The notes beneath the pieces are model-generated. The model did no database searches and was not told the origin of the DNA. It saw only the letters and a program-made list of their open reading frames with translations. Shown one piece after another: positions 28,276-37,142 of a stretch of DNA of 64,000 nucleotides (position 1 is its first letter; each line of letters starts with the position of its first letter). The position numbers and the translations under genes are program-made. The stretch comes from Aliagarivorans taiwanensis DSM 22990 (lineage in GTDB: Bacteria > Pseudomonadota > Gammaproteobacteria > Enterobacterales > Celerinatantimonadaceae), in contig NZ_AUBZ01000006.1 of the NCBI RefSeq assembly GCF_000429505.1, positions 62,001 through 126,000 on the forward strand, in the 5' to 3' direction.

Positions 28276-28992
28276 GTGCATAAATTACTGTGCGTATTGG
28301 TGTTGTTACTTGGCTTTGCGAGTCTCCCCGCCAAGCCATTCAGCGTTGCCACCGAGCAGTGGCAGGACTACTCCAACAGCGACCTGACAGGGTATTACTT
28401 TTCCATCCTCAATCGCGTTTTTCCTGAGCGTGAGTATGAGGTCCGCTTTGTCCCTTATCTGCGCAGTATCGCGCTGGTACAGCATGATGCGGTGGATATG
28501 GCGATGGGGATCTCGCCGGATGCCATCCCGGAACAGTTCTGTTCCCCCTACCTGGTTGGCTTGGAGACCGCCGATCTTGCGATTAGCCAAGAGCTAGCCG
28601 AAACTTGGTCGGGCCTTGATGATTTGAAAGGCAAGCGGGTATATGGACGGCTTGGCTATGACTGGGCCGATACCCTGCCGGCAACCGCTGATTACCATGA
28701 GCTAGCCGACTTAGCAGTAATTCTGAAGCTACTGAATGCTCAGCGTATTGATGCGGTAATTGACTATCGAATGGATATGGAAATTGCGTTGCAACAGGGT
28801 AACCTGGGTCAAGGCTTTGTGTTTGTCGATAACGTGGTTGAGTTCCCTATCCACTTTTGTTTTTCACTAAGCGAGCTTGGTCAGCAACTGCGCAGGCAGT
28901 TTGAACGTGAAATGAAAGTTCTCATCGACAGTGGCGAGCTACGACAGATCATGATTGATACTCTTAGTTCTGATATCGAGTATCCCTATTAG
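28276..28992 (+). CDS. periplasmic amino-acid-type solute-binding protein
   Basis: A 238-residue secreted protein with a signal peptide (LLCVLVLLLGFASLPAKP) and the type II periplasmic binding fold seen in SBP_bac_3 proteins (VATEQWQDYSNSDLTGYYFSIL ... GISPDAIPEQFCSPYLVGLET). There are no transporter genes beside it, so it may be an orphan sensor-type binding protein, common in this group of bacteria. The start is GTG at 28276 with a weak ribosome site. A similar orphan lies at 38919-39716. Confidence 0.75.
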   Translation: MHKLLCVLVLLLGFASLPAKPFSVATEQWQDYSNSDLTGYYFSILNRVFPEREYEVRFVPYLRSIALVQHDAVDMAMGISPDAIPEQFCSPYLVGLETADLAISQELAETWSGLDDLKGKRVYGRLGYDWADTLPATADYHELADLAVILKLLNAQRIDAVIDYRMDMEIALQQGNLGQGFVFVDNVVEFPIHFCFSLSELGQQLRRQFEREMKVLIDSGELRQIMIDTLSSDIEYPY

Positions 28993-29082
28993 CCCTTGCG
29001 GCGGTTATCGTTAACTTCACTTTTCTTCCTGCTGTGACGCCGTTACACTGCGCTTTTTTAGGGCAACGGAAGATATACATTG

Positions 29083-29898
29083 ATGCTGGGACATCTCGAT
29101 AAGATGCGAGTGGAGCTGGACTCGCCGGTAAATTACTTTATGCGCTTAGACGAGCAGGAAGTTCCCCTCAATGACTATCTGGGGAAGACCGTTCGCTTCG
29201 AGTTCAAGCAGGCGATCCACTGCAGCGCCTGTGGCAAGAAAACCAAGAAAAGCTACTCTCAGGGCCACTGCTTTGTGTGTATGAAGAAACTGGCCCGCTG
29301 CGATATGTGCATCTTGAAGCCAGAGACCTGTCATTTCGCGCAGGGTACATGCCGCGAGCCTGAGTGGGGAGAGCAGCATTGCATGATCCCCCACTATGTT
29401 TATCTATCCAACACCTCCGGGCTTAAGGTAGGGATTACCCGCGAAAACCAACTGCCTACTCGCTGGATTGATCAAGGGGCCACCCAGGCCTTGGCGATTG
29501 CTAAAGTGAGCAGCCGCCATGTGTCTGGTTTGCTGGAGATCGCCATTGCAGAGCACGTGGCAGATAAAACCAACTGGCGGGCCATGCTCAAAGGAGAACA
29601 GGTGGATATCGATCTATCCGCCGAAGCCGATCGCTTGCTGGAGACGGTTGCCCCGGCCATCGAGCAGATCACCCTGGAGCGCGGCGCAGAGGCGATTGAG
29701 CTGTTGGCGCAGCGCGAGAATGTGGCCATTGATTACCCGGTGCTAGAGTATCCGAGCAAGATCACCAGCTTTAACCTCGATAAAGCCCCCTTGGTAGAAG
29801 GCACCCTCATGGGTATTAAAGGGCAATATTTGCTGCTGGATACCGGCGTGATCAATATTCGCAAGTTCAGCAGCTATCAAGTAGAGTGGCAGTGCTAG
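29083..29898 (+). CDS. DUF2797 family protein
   Basis: Function unknown. The protein (271 residues from the ATG at 29083) has three Cys-rich groups in its first half: HCSACGKKTKKSYSQGHCFVC, ARCDMCILKPETCHF and GTCREPEWGEQHCMIPH. They look like zinc-binding sites and are the hallmark of DUF2797. A following YVYLSNTSGLKVGITR segment resembles the start of a GIY-YIG-type nuclease fold, but catalytic residues cannot be assigned. The flanking hairpin-rich region separates it from the zinc operon downstream; the adjacency may be chance. Confidence 0.8.
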   Translation: MLGHLDKMRVELDSPVNYFMRLDEQEVPLNDYLGKTVRFEFKQAIHCSACGKKTKKSYSQGHCFVCMKKLARCDMCILKPETCHFAQGTCREPEWGEQHCMIPHYVYLSNTSGLKVGITRENQLPTRWIDQGATQALAIAKVSSRHVSGLLEIAIAEHVADKTNWRAMLKGEQVDIDLSAEADRLLETVAPAIEQITLERGAEAIELLAQRENVAIDYPVLEYPSKITSFNLDKAPLVEGTLMGIKGQYLLLDTGVINIRKFSSYQVEWQC

Positions 29899-30055
29899 AG
29901 CACGCTTCGTTTGCTCGATATGCCCATTGACTGAGCAAACAGCGCCGCGACAGGCGCTTAAAATCGATTTCGCCGGCAACTGTCACGTTTCGGTCATGCT
30001 GGTTATCTAGGATAGCCAGCGTTTTATTACCAACCAACTGAGTCTAACTACGCAC
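29899..30055. other. intergenic region with two inverted repeats
   Basis: TTTGCTC (29910-29916) pairs with GAGCAAA (29933-29939), and AGCGCC (29941-29946) pairs with GGCGCT (29953-29958). Neither has a good U-tract. They may be weak terminators after the DUF2797 gene. Confidence 0.4.
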
Positions 30056-30331
30056 ATGTGTTCGGATAGTCACGCCTTAGTCGCCCATCTGCATCAGCAA
30101 CACTCTGCCTTGCTGCGCATGTGGTGGGTGCACTGCGACTCCCATCCGCACAATGGTGACGAGTGCCACACCTGTCAGGCTTTCGGGCAACTGCAGCTTC
30201 AATTGTTGGGGCTTGCGGTGGTGCTGGCTGCTTGCGATGAACGGTGTGAGTTTGTCGCTCTGCAGCTGGCCCGCTATACCTATACCGCTGCCTATTTTCG
30301 ATTATCACGGGCGCCACCCCCCTCCTTGTAA
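30056..30331 (+). CDS. small Cys/His-rich hypothetical protein
   Basis: A 91-codon reading frame with Met start, no recognisable family and no good ribosome site. The product contains VHCDSHPHNGDECHTCQAF (about residues 25-43) and CDERCEF (about 60-66), so Cys and His are concentrated in two places. It ends 41 bases before the zinc-linked ZrgA-like gene, and its stop overlaps a candidate Zur operator. It could be a small metal-binding protein or a chance frame. A shorter start at Met22 is possible. Confidence 0.4.
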   Translation: MCSDSHALVAHLHQQHSALLRMWWVHCDSHPHNGDECHTCQAFGQLQLQLLGLAVVLAACDERCEFVALQLARYTYTAAYFRLSRAPPPSL

Positions 30332-30346
30332 GTTATAACGTTTTAC
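30328..30346 (+). promoter_or_regulatory. candidate Zur (zinc uptake regulator) operator
   Basis: GTAAGTTATAACGTTTTAC contains the palindrome GTTATAAC with GTAA and TTAC outer arms. It resembles the GTAATGTTATAACATTAC type of Zur box but with uneven spacing. It lies 27-45 bases before the His-rich gene start, which fits repression by zinc. Confidence 0.35.
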
Positions 30347-30372
30347 TCTTATTTAACTAACAAGGATTCACA

Positions 30373-31035
30373 ATGAAACTTACGACTATTGCTGCCATCA
30401 GCGCAGCCCTTTTCAGCGCGGCTTCAGTTGCGGCGGGTCACGGCGCTCACCAACATGGTGTGGCGGAATTATTGCTAGCCAGCGAAGGTGATGAGCTGGA
30501 GCTGCAATTCCACAGCCCTGCTGACAACCTGGTGGGCTTTGAGCATGCACCGCAAAACGCTGAGCAGCGAGTGGCTATCGAACGCGCAATGACCTTGTTG
30601 GCAAATCCTGCCACCTTGGGCCTGCCTGCGGCGGCCGAGTGTGAATTAGAGAAAGTAGAAGCGGAATGGGGTGAGCTCACTATTGCCGCTGCCGAGCATG
30701 ATCATCATGACGGCCACGACCATCATGATCACGACGACCACGATCATCATGACCATGACAAGCATGATGACCACGGCCATCATGACCATGATAAGCACGA
30801 TGACCACGATCATCATGACCATGATAAGCATGATGACCACGACCACGAGCATGGCCATGCCGATGTTGCCTACCACTACCATCTTCACTGCCATCACCCG
30901 GAGAAGCTGAATGGCTTGGACCTACAACTGTTCGATCACTTCCCAAGCTTGCAACGCTTGAATGTGCAGGTGGCGACTGAGTCTGGTCAAACTCAGGTGG
31001 AGCTGACGCCTCAGCAAACTCGCTTGGCACTGTAG
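30373..31035 (+). CDS. zrgA: periplasmic His-rich DUF2796 protein (ZrgA-like)
   Basis: The 220-residue protein starts with a signal peptide (cleaved near SVAAG) followed by HGAHQHGVAELLLASEGDELELQFHSPADNLVGFEHAPQN, the DUF2796 signature. A central tract of almost only His, Asp and Lys (about 113-165) should bind zinc. A C-terminal conserved domain follows (YHYHLHCHHPEKLNGLDLQLF). In Vibrio, ZrgA belongs to a Zur-regulated zinc ABC system. Here it heads an operon with an ABC ATPase, a permease and a DUF3299 protein, the same gene set. ATG has an AAGGA site. The gene letter is assigned by similarity of the set. Confidence 0.85.
   Translation: MKLTTIAAISAALFSAASVAAGHGAHQHGVAELLLASEGDELELQFHSPADNLVGFEHAPQNAEQRVAIERAMTLLANPATLGLPAAAECELEKVEAEWGELTIAAAEHDHHDGHDHHDHDDHDHHDHDKHDDHGHHDHDKHDDHDHHDHDKHDDHDHEHGHADVAYHYHLHCHHPEKLNGLDLQLFDHFPSLQRLNVQVATESGQTQVELTPQQTRLAL
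30745..30843 (+). repeat. 33-base tandem repeat coding for His/Asp-rich units
   Basis: Three in-frame 33-base units (30745, 30778, 30811) encode HHDHDKHDDHG or HHDHDKHDDHD with few silent differences, preceded by a partial unit. The recent, near-identical units suggest repeat-number variation between strains. Confidence 0.85.
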
Positions 31036-31036
31036 T

Positions 31037-31747
31037 ATGAGCGAGCAGCTGTTAAGCCTGAGCCAGCTGACTTACAGCTGGCCCGGCGAGCAAACTCCGG
31101 TACTGGATATTGACCAGCTGGCGCTGGATGCCGGCTCGCAGGTGTTTGTCCACGGGCCATCTGGCTGTGGCAAATCGACACTGTTGAGTGTGGTTGCCGG
31201 CGTGGTTCAACCCGATTCCGGCAGCCTGCACTTTCTCGGCAAGGACTGCCTGAGTATGAGTAAGCATCAGCGCGACCAGCTGCGTGCCGATCATATGGGC
31301 TATGTGTTCCAGCAGTTTAACCTGCTGCCCTACCTGTCGGTGCTGGACAACGTGATGCTGACCTGCCAGTTCTCCAAGTTGCGCCGAGCCAAGGCGCAGC
31401 AGCGAGGTGGCTCGGTGAAGCAGGAGGCTTTGCGCCTGCTCGACCATCTGCAGATCCCCGACTCTGCGCTCGCCAAGCCAGTATCCAACCTCAGCATTGG
31501 CCAGCAGCAGCGGGTGGCCGTTGCCCGCGCTTTGATTGGCTCACCAGCGTTGTTGATTGCCGACGAGCCGACCTCGGCGCTGGACTCGGTTAACCGTGAG
31601 CGCTTCATGGATCTGCTGATGGCTGAGCTGCAACTGGGCGAGAGCAGCCTGCTGCTGGTCAGTCACGATGAAGCGCTGGCCGAGCGCTTCGATCAAACCT
31701 GGTCGCTGGCTCAGCTTAATCGTGGAGGTCACCATGAAGTTAGCTAA
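31037..31747 (+). CDS. ABC transporter ATP-binding protein of the Zrg-like system
   Basis: A 236-residue ABC ATPase. The Walker A is GPSGCGKST, the Q-loop is YVFQQFNLLPYLSVLDNV, the signature reads LSIGQQQRVAVARAL and the Walker B is LLIADEPTSALD, followed by the switch His in LLVSHD. It resembles LolD/MacB-type ATPases, which energise FtsX-like permeases, and the next gene is such a permease. It starts two bases after the zrgA-like stop and overlaps the permease gene. Confidence 0.93.
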   Translation: MSEQLLSLSQLTYSWPGEQTPVLDIDQLALDAGSQVFVHGPSGCGKSTLLSVVAGVVQPDSGSLHFLGKDCLSMSKHQRDQLRADHMGYVFQQFNLLPYLSVLDNVMLTCQFSKLRRAKAQQRGGSVKQEALRLLDHLQIPDSALAKPVSNLSIGQQQRVAVARALIGSPALLIADEPTSALDSVNRERFMDLLMAELQLGESSLLLVSHDEALAERFDQTWSLAQLNRGGHHEVS

Positions 31748-32960
31748 TCTGGCGTGGCATAGCCTGTGGGCGCGCCGCTCCTCGGCGTTGTTGACGGTTA
31801 TGACCATCGCCCTGAGTGTTGCGCTGCTGCTGGGGGTTGAGCAATTGCGTCTGCAAACCAAGCAGAGCTTTGCCTCTACCGTTTCCGGTACCGATTTGAT
31901 CGTCGGCGCACGCAGTGGCCAAACCCAACTGTTGCTGTATTCAATCTTCCACATCGGTAATGCCACCAACAACATCAGCTGGTCGTCCTATCAGGACATT
32001 GCCGCCCAGCGCAACGTGAAGTGGACTATTCCGATCGCCTTGGGGGATTCGCACCGAGGCTATCGGGTGGTGGGTACCAACAGCGATTTCTTCGAGTACT
32101 ACCGCTATGGTCGCCGTGAGCCGCTGAGCTTTGCCCAAGGCAATGGCTTCGAGACCACCTTTGAAGCAGTGCTTGGCGCAGAAGTGGCGCGCTCACTCGG
32201 TTACGAGCTGGGCCAAGAGATTGTGGTGGCCCACGGCGTGGCAGAGATCAGCTTTAACGTGCATGACCAACACCCCTTCGAGGTGGTGGGTATCCTTGCG
32301 CCAACCGGCACGCCGGTGGACCGCTCGGTCATGGTGGGGCTGGATGCCATTGAAGCGATCCATATGCCGGTCCAGCCTGACGGCTATACCGCAGAGCAGC
32401 TAGAGCCTAAGTCCATCACCGCCTTTTTGATGGGGATGAACTCGCGGGTGCAGGTGTTTACTCAGCAGCGTGCCATCAATAATTACCGGGCCGAGCCATT
32501 GCTGGCCATCTTACCCGGTGTGGCCCTGCAGGAGCTGTGGGGCGTACTAGGTATGGCCGAGCAAGCACTGCTGGCTGTGTCGGTATGTGTGGTATTGACC
32601 GGCCTGCTGAGTATGTTGGCCGCCTTGCTGGCAAGCCTTAAAGAGCGCCGCCGGGAAATGGCGATTCTGCGCTCGGTGGGGGCGCGTCCGTATCAGATCT
32701 TCCTGTTACTGGTGTTGGAGTCGCTATTGCTCAGTGTGGCAGGTGTGATCCTTGGGGCACTGCTAAAGTATGCTTTATTAGCAGCATTGCAGCCGTTTAT
32801 GCTCAATCAGATGGGACTTTATCTGACTTTGGGTGGTCTGAGTAACAGTCAGTGGCAAATGCTGCTAGCAGTAGTGATGGTTGGGACGTTTAGCGGTATG
32901 ATTCCGGCCTGGCGTGCCTATCGTTACTCGTTGAACGACGGCATGAGCATTCGAGTATAG
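31734..32960 (+). CDS. FtsX/MacB-type ABC permease of the Zrg-like system
   Basis: A permease of about 408 residues with an N-terminal membrane helix (SALLTVMTIALSVALLLG), a large periplasmic domain (about 45-280) and three C-terminal helices with the FtsX motif SLKERRREMAILRSVGARPYQIFLLL. This architecture is that of mechanotransmission ABC proteins rather than a classical importer. The frame is open upstream to 31668, but the ATG at 31734 is preceded by GGAGG and gives the expected N-terminus. It overlaps the ATPase gene by 14 bases. Confidence 0.9.
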   Translation: MKLANLAWHSLWARRSSALLTVMTIALSVALLLGVEQLRLQTKQSFASTVSGTDLIVGARSGQTQLLLYSIFHIGNATNNISWSSYQDIAAQRNVKWTIPIALGDSHRGYRVVGTNSDFFEYYRYGRREPLSFAQGNGFETTFEAVLGAEVARSLGYELGQEIVVAHGVAEISFNVHDQHPFEVVGILAPTGTPVDRSVMVGLDAIEAIHMPVQPDGYTAEQLEPKSITAFLMGMNSRVQVFTQQRAINNYRAEPLLAILPGVALQELWGVLGMAEQALLAVSVCVVLTGLLSMLAALLASLKERRREMAILRSVGARPYQIFLLLVLESLLLSVAGVILGALLKYALLAALQPFMLNQMGLYLTLGGLSNSQWQMLLAVVMVGTFSGMIPAWRAYRYSLNDGMSIRV

Positions 32961-32969
32961 GGGATCGAG

Positions 32970-33455
32970 ATGAGAGTAATTGCCTTGGTGCTGGCGCTAT
33001 TCAGCACATTAGTCTGGGCCGAAGATGAGTCCGGCGTAGAGGTCTGGGAAAGCCTGCTCCCTGAGAGTGAGCGTGGGATCTGGTATGAAGAACCAGAGAT
33101 CGATCATGATGACCCCATGGCGCAGGCCCAGCAGAACCTGAATGTCAGCCTCAACGAAGAGCTGAACAACACACCGATCCGTATTCCGGGCTTTGTGGTA
33201 CCGCTGGAAGGTGATCAGGATATGGTGACCGAGTTTTTGCTGGTGCCTTATTTTGGCGCATGTATCCACTACCCGCCGCCGCCGCCCAACCAGATCGTTT
33301 ATGTCACCACCGAAAAAGGTTTCCGTCTGGAAGACTGGTGGGAACCGGTTTGGGTTGAAGGTACCATTCGCACCGAGATCCGGGACGTGCAGGACATGGC
33401 CACGGTGGGCTATGCGATAAGCGAGCCGAGCGCGATTACTCTTTACGATAACTAA
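32970..33455 (+). CDS. DUF3299 exported protein
   Basis: A 161-residue secreted protein with a signal peptide (MRVIALVLALFSTLVWAED). The DUF3299 core is visible in PIRIPGFVVPLEGDQDMVTEFLLVPYFGACIHYPPPPPNQIVYV, including a conserved Cys-x-His (ACIHYPPPP). The last gene of the Zrg-like operon, with a GGGGATCGAG site before its ATG. Related DUF3299 proteins accompany ZrgA-type systems. It probably acts in the periplasm; its biochemical role is unknown. Confidence 0.82.
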   Translation: MRVIALVLALFSTLVWAEDESGVEVWESLLPESERGIWYEEPEIDHDDPMAQAQQNLNVSLNEELNNTPIRIPGFVVPLEGDQDMVTEFLLVPYFGACIHYPPPPPNQIVYVTTEKGFRLEDWWEPVWVEGTIRTEIRDVQDMATVGYAISEPSAITLYDN

Positions 33456-33472
33456 GTGATGCGCATTGAATC

Positions 33473-33499
33473 AAAAGGGACGCCGCGGCGTCCCTTTTA
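33473..33499. terminator. bidirectional Rho-independent terminator
   Basis: AAAAGGGACGCC and GGCGTCCCTTTT form a long perfect stem (about 12 bp) around the dinucleotide GC, with A- and T-tracts on both sides. It separates the convergent DUF3299 and GalR/S-like genes. Confidence 0.9.
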
Positions 33500-33520
33500 C
33501 TATCTGCAGATGAGTGAAAG

Positions 33521-34522
33521 CTAGTCGCGCAAGGCCAATACCGAATCACGCTTGACCAAGGTGGGCACATACTTGTGGCAATCGCTCACTGTTTTGCCGC
33601 TGGACAGGCTCAAGGCCATCTCGGCCGCTTCCATCGCCATCATCTCAATGGGATAGCGCATGGTGGTCAATTTAGGGCGCAAGTAGCGCGATAGCAACAC
33701 GTCATCGAAGCCGATTACCGATACATCTTCCGGTACTCGGTAGCCATTGTCGGTAAGCACCGAGATCACCCCTGAGGCCATGGCATCGTTGTACACCACG
33801 ATAGCGGTGGCGCCGAGATTCTTCGATAGCAGATTCTGCGTGGCGACTTCGCCGCCGGTTTGGTTCGGGTCGCCGTGCTCGATGGCGATATCGGCCAGCG
33901 GCTGGCCAGCTTCTGCCAAGGCCTGCTGTAGCCCTTCCAAACGCAACTGGGGATCTTCAATGTGATAGCGGCTAGATACGCAGGCAATCTTCTGGTGGCC
34001 TAAGGACATCAAGTAGCGCCCAGCAGCTTCGCCGCCGGCGCGGTTGTCCAACCACACACAGCGATGGGCAATCTGCGGGATATGGCGGTTAATCAGCACC
34101 ATAGCGGGATTGGCTTCGGCGTAGGCGATCAGCTCATCGTCGCTTAGGGCTTTAGAGTGCACTACCAGCGCTTCGCAGCGCTGCTCCAATAGCGTTTCAA
34201 TCGCCTGTCGTTCGGTGTCGGCGCTGACTAAGCCATTGGAGATCAACAGCTGGCGATGATGTTCGCGGGCGATTTTCTCCACACCGCCAGCGAGGGTGGC
34301 AAAGAAGGGGTCGGTCAGCTCACTGAACACCAAGCCCAGGGTTGGGCTGCTTTGGGTTACCAAGGCGCGGGCATTGGCATTGGGGCGGTAGCCAAGATCT
34401 ACCATCACCTGTTTCACCTTGGCGCGGTTTTTATCGCTAACTTTCGGACCGTTATTGATCACGCGGGAAACGGTTGCGACGGACACACCTGCGGCGGCGG
34501 CTACATCCTTAATGGTTGCCAT
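33521..34522 (-). CDS. LacI-family transcriptional regulator, GalR/GalS-like
   Basis: A 333-residue repressor. The N-terminal HTH is MATIKDVAAAAGVSVATVSRVINNGPKVS with a hinge helix PNANARAL. The periplasmic-binding-like domain has TDPFFATLAGGVEKIA, INRHIPQIAHRCVWLDN and VIGFDDVLLSRYLRPKLTTMRYPIEMM, all close to E. coli GalR/GalS. It therefore probably responds to galactose or a similar sugar. No sugar gene is adjacent. Two palindromic sites in its own upstream region fit LacI-family operators and suggest autoregulation. Confidence 0.9.
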   Translation of the reverse strand: MATIKDVAAAAGVSVATVSRVINNGPKVSDKNRAKVKQVMVDLGYRPNANARALVTQSSPTLGLVFSELTDPFFATLAGGVEKIAREHHRQLLISNGLVSADTERQAIETLLEQRCEALVVHSKALSDDELIAYAEANPAMVLINRHIPQIAHRCVWLDNRAGGEAAGRYLMSLGHQKIACVSSRYHIEDPQLRLEGLQQALAEAGQPLADIAIEHGDPNQTGGEVATQNLLSKNLGATAIVVYNDAMASGVISVLTDNGYRVPEDVSVIGFDDVLLSRYLRPKLTTMRYPIEMMAMEAAEMALSLSSGKTVSDCHKYVPTLVKRDSVLALRD

Positions 34523-34538
34523 TCTGCTCTCTTCTTAA

Positions 34539-34553
34539 GTTAAACGGTTTCAC
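34539..34553. promoter_or_regulatory. LacI/GalR-type operator, proximal
   Basis: GTTAAACGGTTTCAC is a 15-base near-palindrome centred on CG, like the GalR/GalS consensus GTGnAAnCGnTTnCAC. It lies 17 bases upstream of the regulator's start codon. Confidence 0.65.
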
Positions 34554-34602
34554 CCGAGAATCTATATGTTGGCTGAGATTGGGGAAACAATTCTACATCA
34601 AA

Positions 34603-34620
34603 CTGGAAACGTTTACCTAG
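34603..34620. promoter_or_regulatory. LacI/GalR-type operator, distal
   Basis: CTGGAAACGTTTACCTAG is a second AAACGTTT-centred palindrome, about 65 bases from the proximal one (centre to centre). Two spaced sites could allow DNA looping, as at gal. Confidence 0.55.
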
Positions 34621-34757
34621 ATCGCTATCTTGACACAGCGCGGTGGGGAAACTTTGAGCGGCCTAGAATTCTGGCAGATTTTTTACATCAATAGCTATTT
34701 TAGTGATCTCGGTTTACATTAGAGCCAACTGCAGGCTGGCTTTCACCGCGTGGTTAA

Positions 34758-35813
<1,056 letters not shown>

Positions 35814-35816
35814 ACC

Positions 35817-37091
35817 GTGCTAAGACTGCTGCGCGGCTTGATGGTCGCGCTTTTGTTACTGGGCCTTGGCGTGGCGCTGCTGTTGTGGTCGTTGACCGAT
35901 AGCCATTCGAAGGTCGAGGTGGCGCCACCCCAAACCCAAACGGTGGTGGCGGCCAAGCAACTGGTCCAGCAGTTTGCCCAGCAGCTCTATCTAAGCGATC
36001 AGGACTTTCAGCTACAGCTCTCTGATCAGCAGGTGACGCAGTTATCTGAGCTGGCCTCCTACGCGCTTGCCCCGCTGAATATGCACGCCCAGCTGAGTGG
36101 GCAACAGCTGCTGGTGGATGCCAGCATCGCGTTACCGGTTCCGGCACTGTCGCGCTACCTCAATGTCCAGATAGCGGTGAACCCCTCGGCTGGTGGCGTT
36201 GCTCTCGGCCAGTTGCGTGTGGGCTGGCTGCGCCTGCCCGGGCCATGGTTGAAGCGACAGGCACTTGCGCTTCTCGATACGCTCAGTGACCAGCAGGCGT
36301 TCAGCCGTTTGGAGCAGTCGGTCACTTCGCTCTCGATTGATCCTCAGCAGCTCGATCTGGCGCTAAGCCGTGATGTGGTGGTGGCGCTGAAACTGGCGCA
36401 AGAGGCGGTGAACTTCGACCCGCCGGATCCGCTGGTGCAACAACGGGTGCTGCACTACTACCGCCACGCGTTGCTGCTGGATGCTCAGGCGCAGGGCGAC
36501 TCACTGGGCCACTATCTGCAGGGCTTGAGTCACGAGGTGTGGCAGCAAAGTGTCGATGCCTCATTCAGCCAAGAGTTGGAGGCGATGCTTTGGGCGTTCA
36601 GCCTGCACTTTACTCAAGGGCCGTTTCGCGGCGCATTAGGCCGTCAGTTAGGGGTGTTTGAGGCCCTCCAGCCCTATCGCTATGGGGCGACCTTAGCCGG
36701 GCGCAATGATTTGGCGCTGCACTATGTCTACTCGGCGACTATTGCGCTGGCTGCCGAGCATGGCGTGAGCCTCGCAATCGGTGAATTCAAAGAGTTGTTC
36801 GATGCGCGCGAAGGTGGCTCGGGCTTTAGCTTTGCCGACTTGGCCGCCGATCGTGCCGGAGTAAGCTTGGCGCATACCCTTGATAGCGAGTTTGCGGCGC
36901 GGGTGTTTGTGGAAACGCTGATGCAATCGGGCGCTGAGGAGCGTTTCTTCCCCAGCATAGTCGGGCTGGAAGAGGGGATCCCCGAGGCGGAGTTTGCCCG
37001 GCGCTTTGGCGATGTGCAGTCTGCGGCCTACCAGCGCCTGTTTGCCGAGATAGAGCAGCGCATCCTCGATTTACCTGCCTATATAAAATAA
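35817..37091 (+). CDS. hypothetical membrane-anchored protein after hemB
   Basis: I do not recognise a named family. The 424-residue product starts with a hydrophobic anchor (LMVALLLLGLGVALLLWSL, about residues 8-26). A large, presumably periplasmic region follows, rich in Gln and Leu, with a short low-complexity start. The C-terminal part has DLALHYVYSATIALAAEHGVSLAIGEFKELFDA, which looks like a helical conserved region. The GTG start is three bases after the hemB stop, so it is probably co-transcribed with hemB. A strong hairpin follows. Confidence 0.75.
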   Translation: MLRLLRGLMVALLLLGLGVALLLWSLTDSHSKVEVAPPQTQTVVAAKQLVQQFAQQLYLSDQDFQLQLSDQQVTQLSELASYALAPLNMHAQLSGQQLLVDASIALPVPALSRYLNVQIAVNPSAGGVALGQLRVGWLRLPGPWLKRQALALLDTLSDQQAFSRLEQSVTSLSIDPQQLDLALSRDVVVALKLAQEAVNFDPPDPLVQQRVLHYYRHALLLDAQAQGDSLGHYLQGLSHEVWQQSVDASFSQELEAMLWAFSLHFTQGPFRGALGRQLGVFEALQPYRYGATLAGRNDLALHYVYSATIALAAEHGVSLAIGEFKELFDAREGGSGFSFADLAADRAGVSLAHTLDSEFAARVFVETLMQSGAEERFFPSIVGLEEGIPEAEFARRFGDVQSAAYQRLFAEIEQRILDLPAYIK

Positions 37092-37115
37092 AACCGCGGA
37101 CAGGCCGCGGTTTCG
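37086..37115. terminator. bidirectional Rho-independent terminator
   Basis: AAACCGCGG and CCGCGGTTT form a 9-bp stem around ACAGG (37091-37113). The T-tract is best on the minus strand, so it may serve purEK as well as the hemB unit. Confidence 0.85.
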
Positions 37116-37142
37116 TTGTATCGATGGTGGTGTTATCGGAAC

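Noticed and set aside
30700-30860. Repeated segment that could look like a CRISPR or satellite
   Set aside because: The 33-base units are in frame with a His-rich protein and have no spacers of constant length between them.
31037-32960. Possible macrolide efflux (MacAB) system
   Set aside because: The ATPase and permease are MacB/Lol-like, but the partner genes are DUF2796 and DUF3299 and no MacA-type adaptor is present, so a Zrg-like zinc system fits better.
34384-34393. GGCGGTAG, the RfaH/ops (JUMPstart) core
   Set aside because: It lies inside the GalR/S-like coding sequence (and a similar string inside fabV near 21880), not before a glycan operon, and is a chance match.
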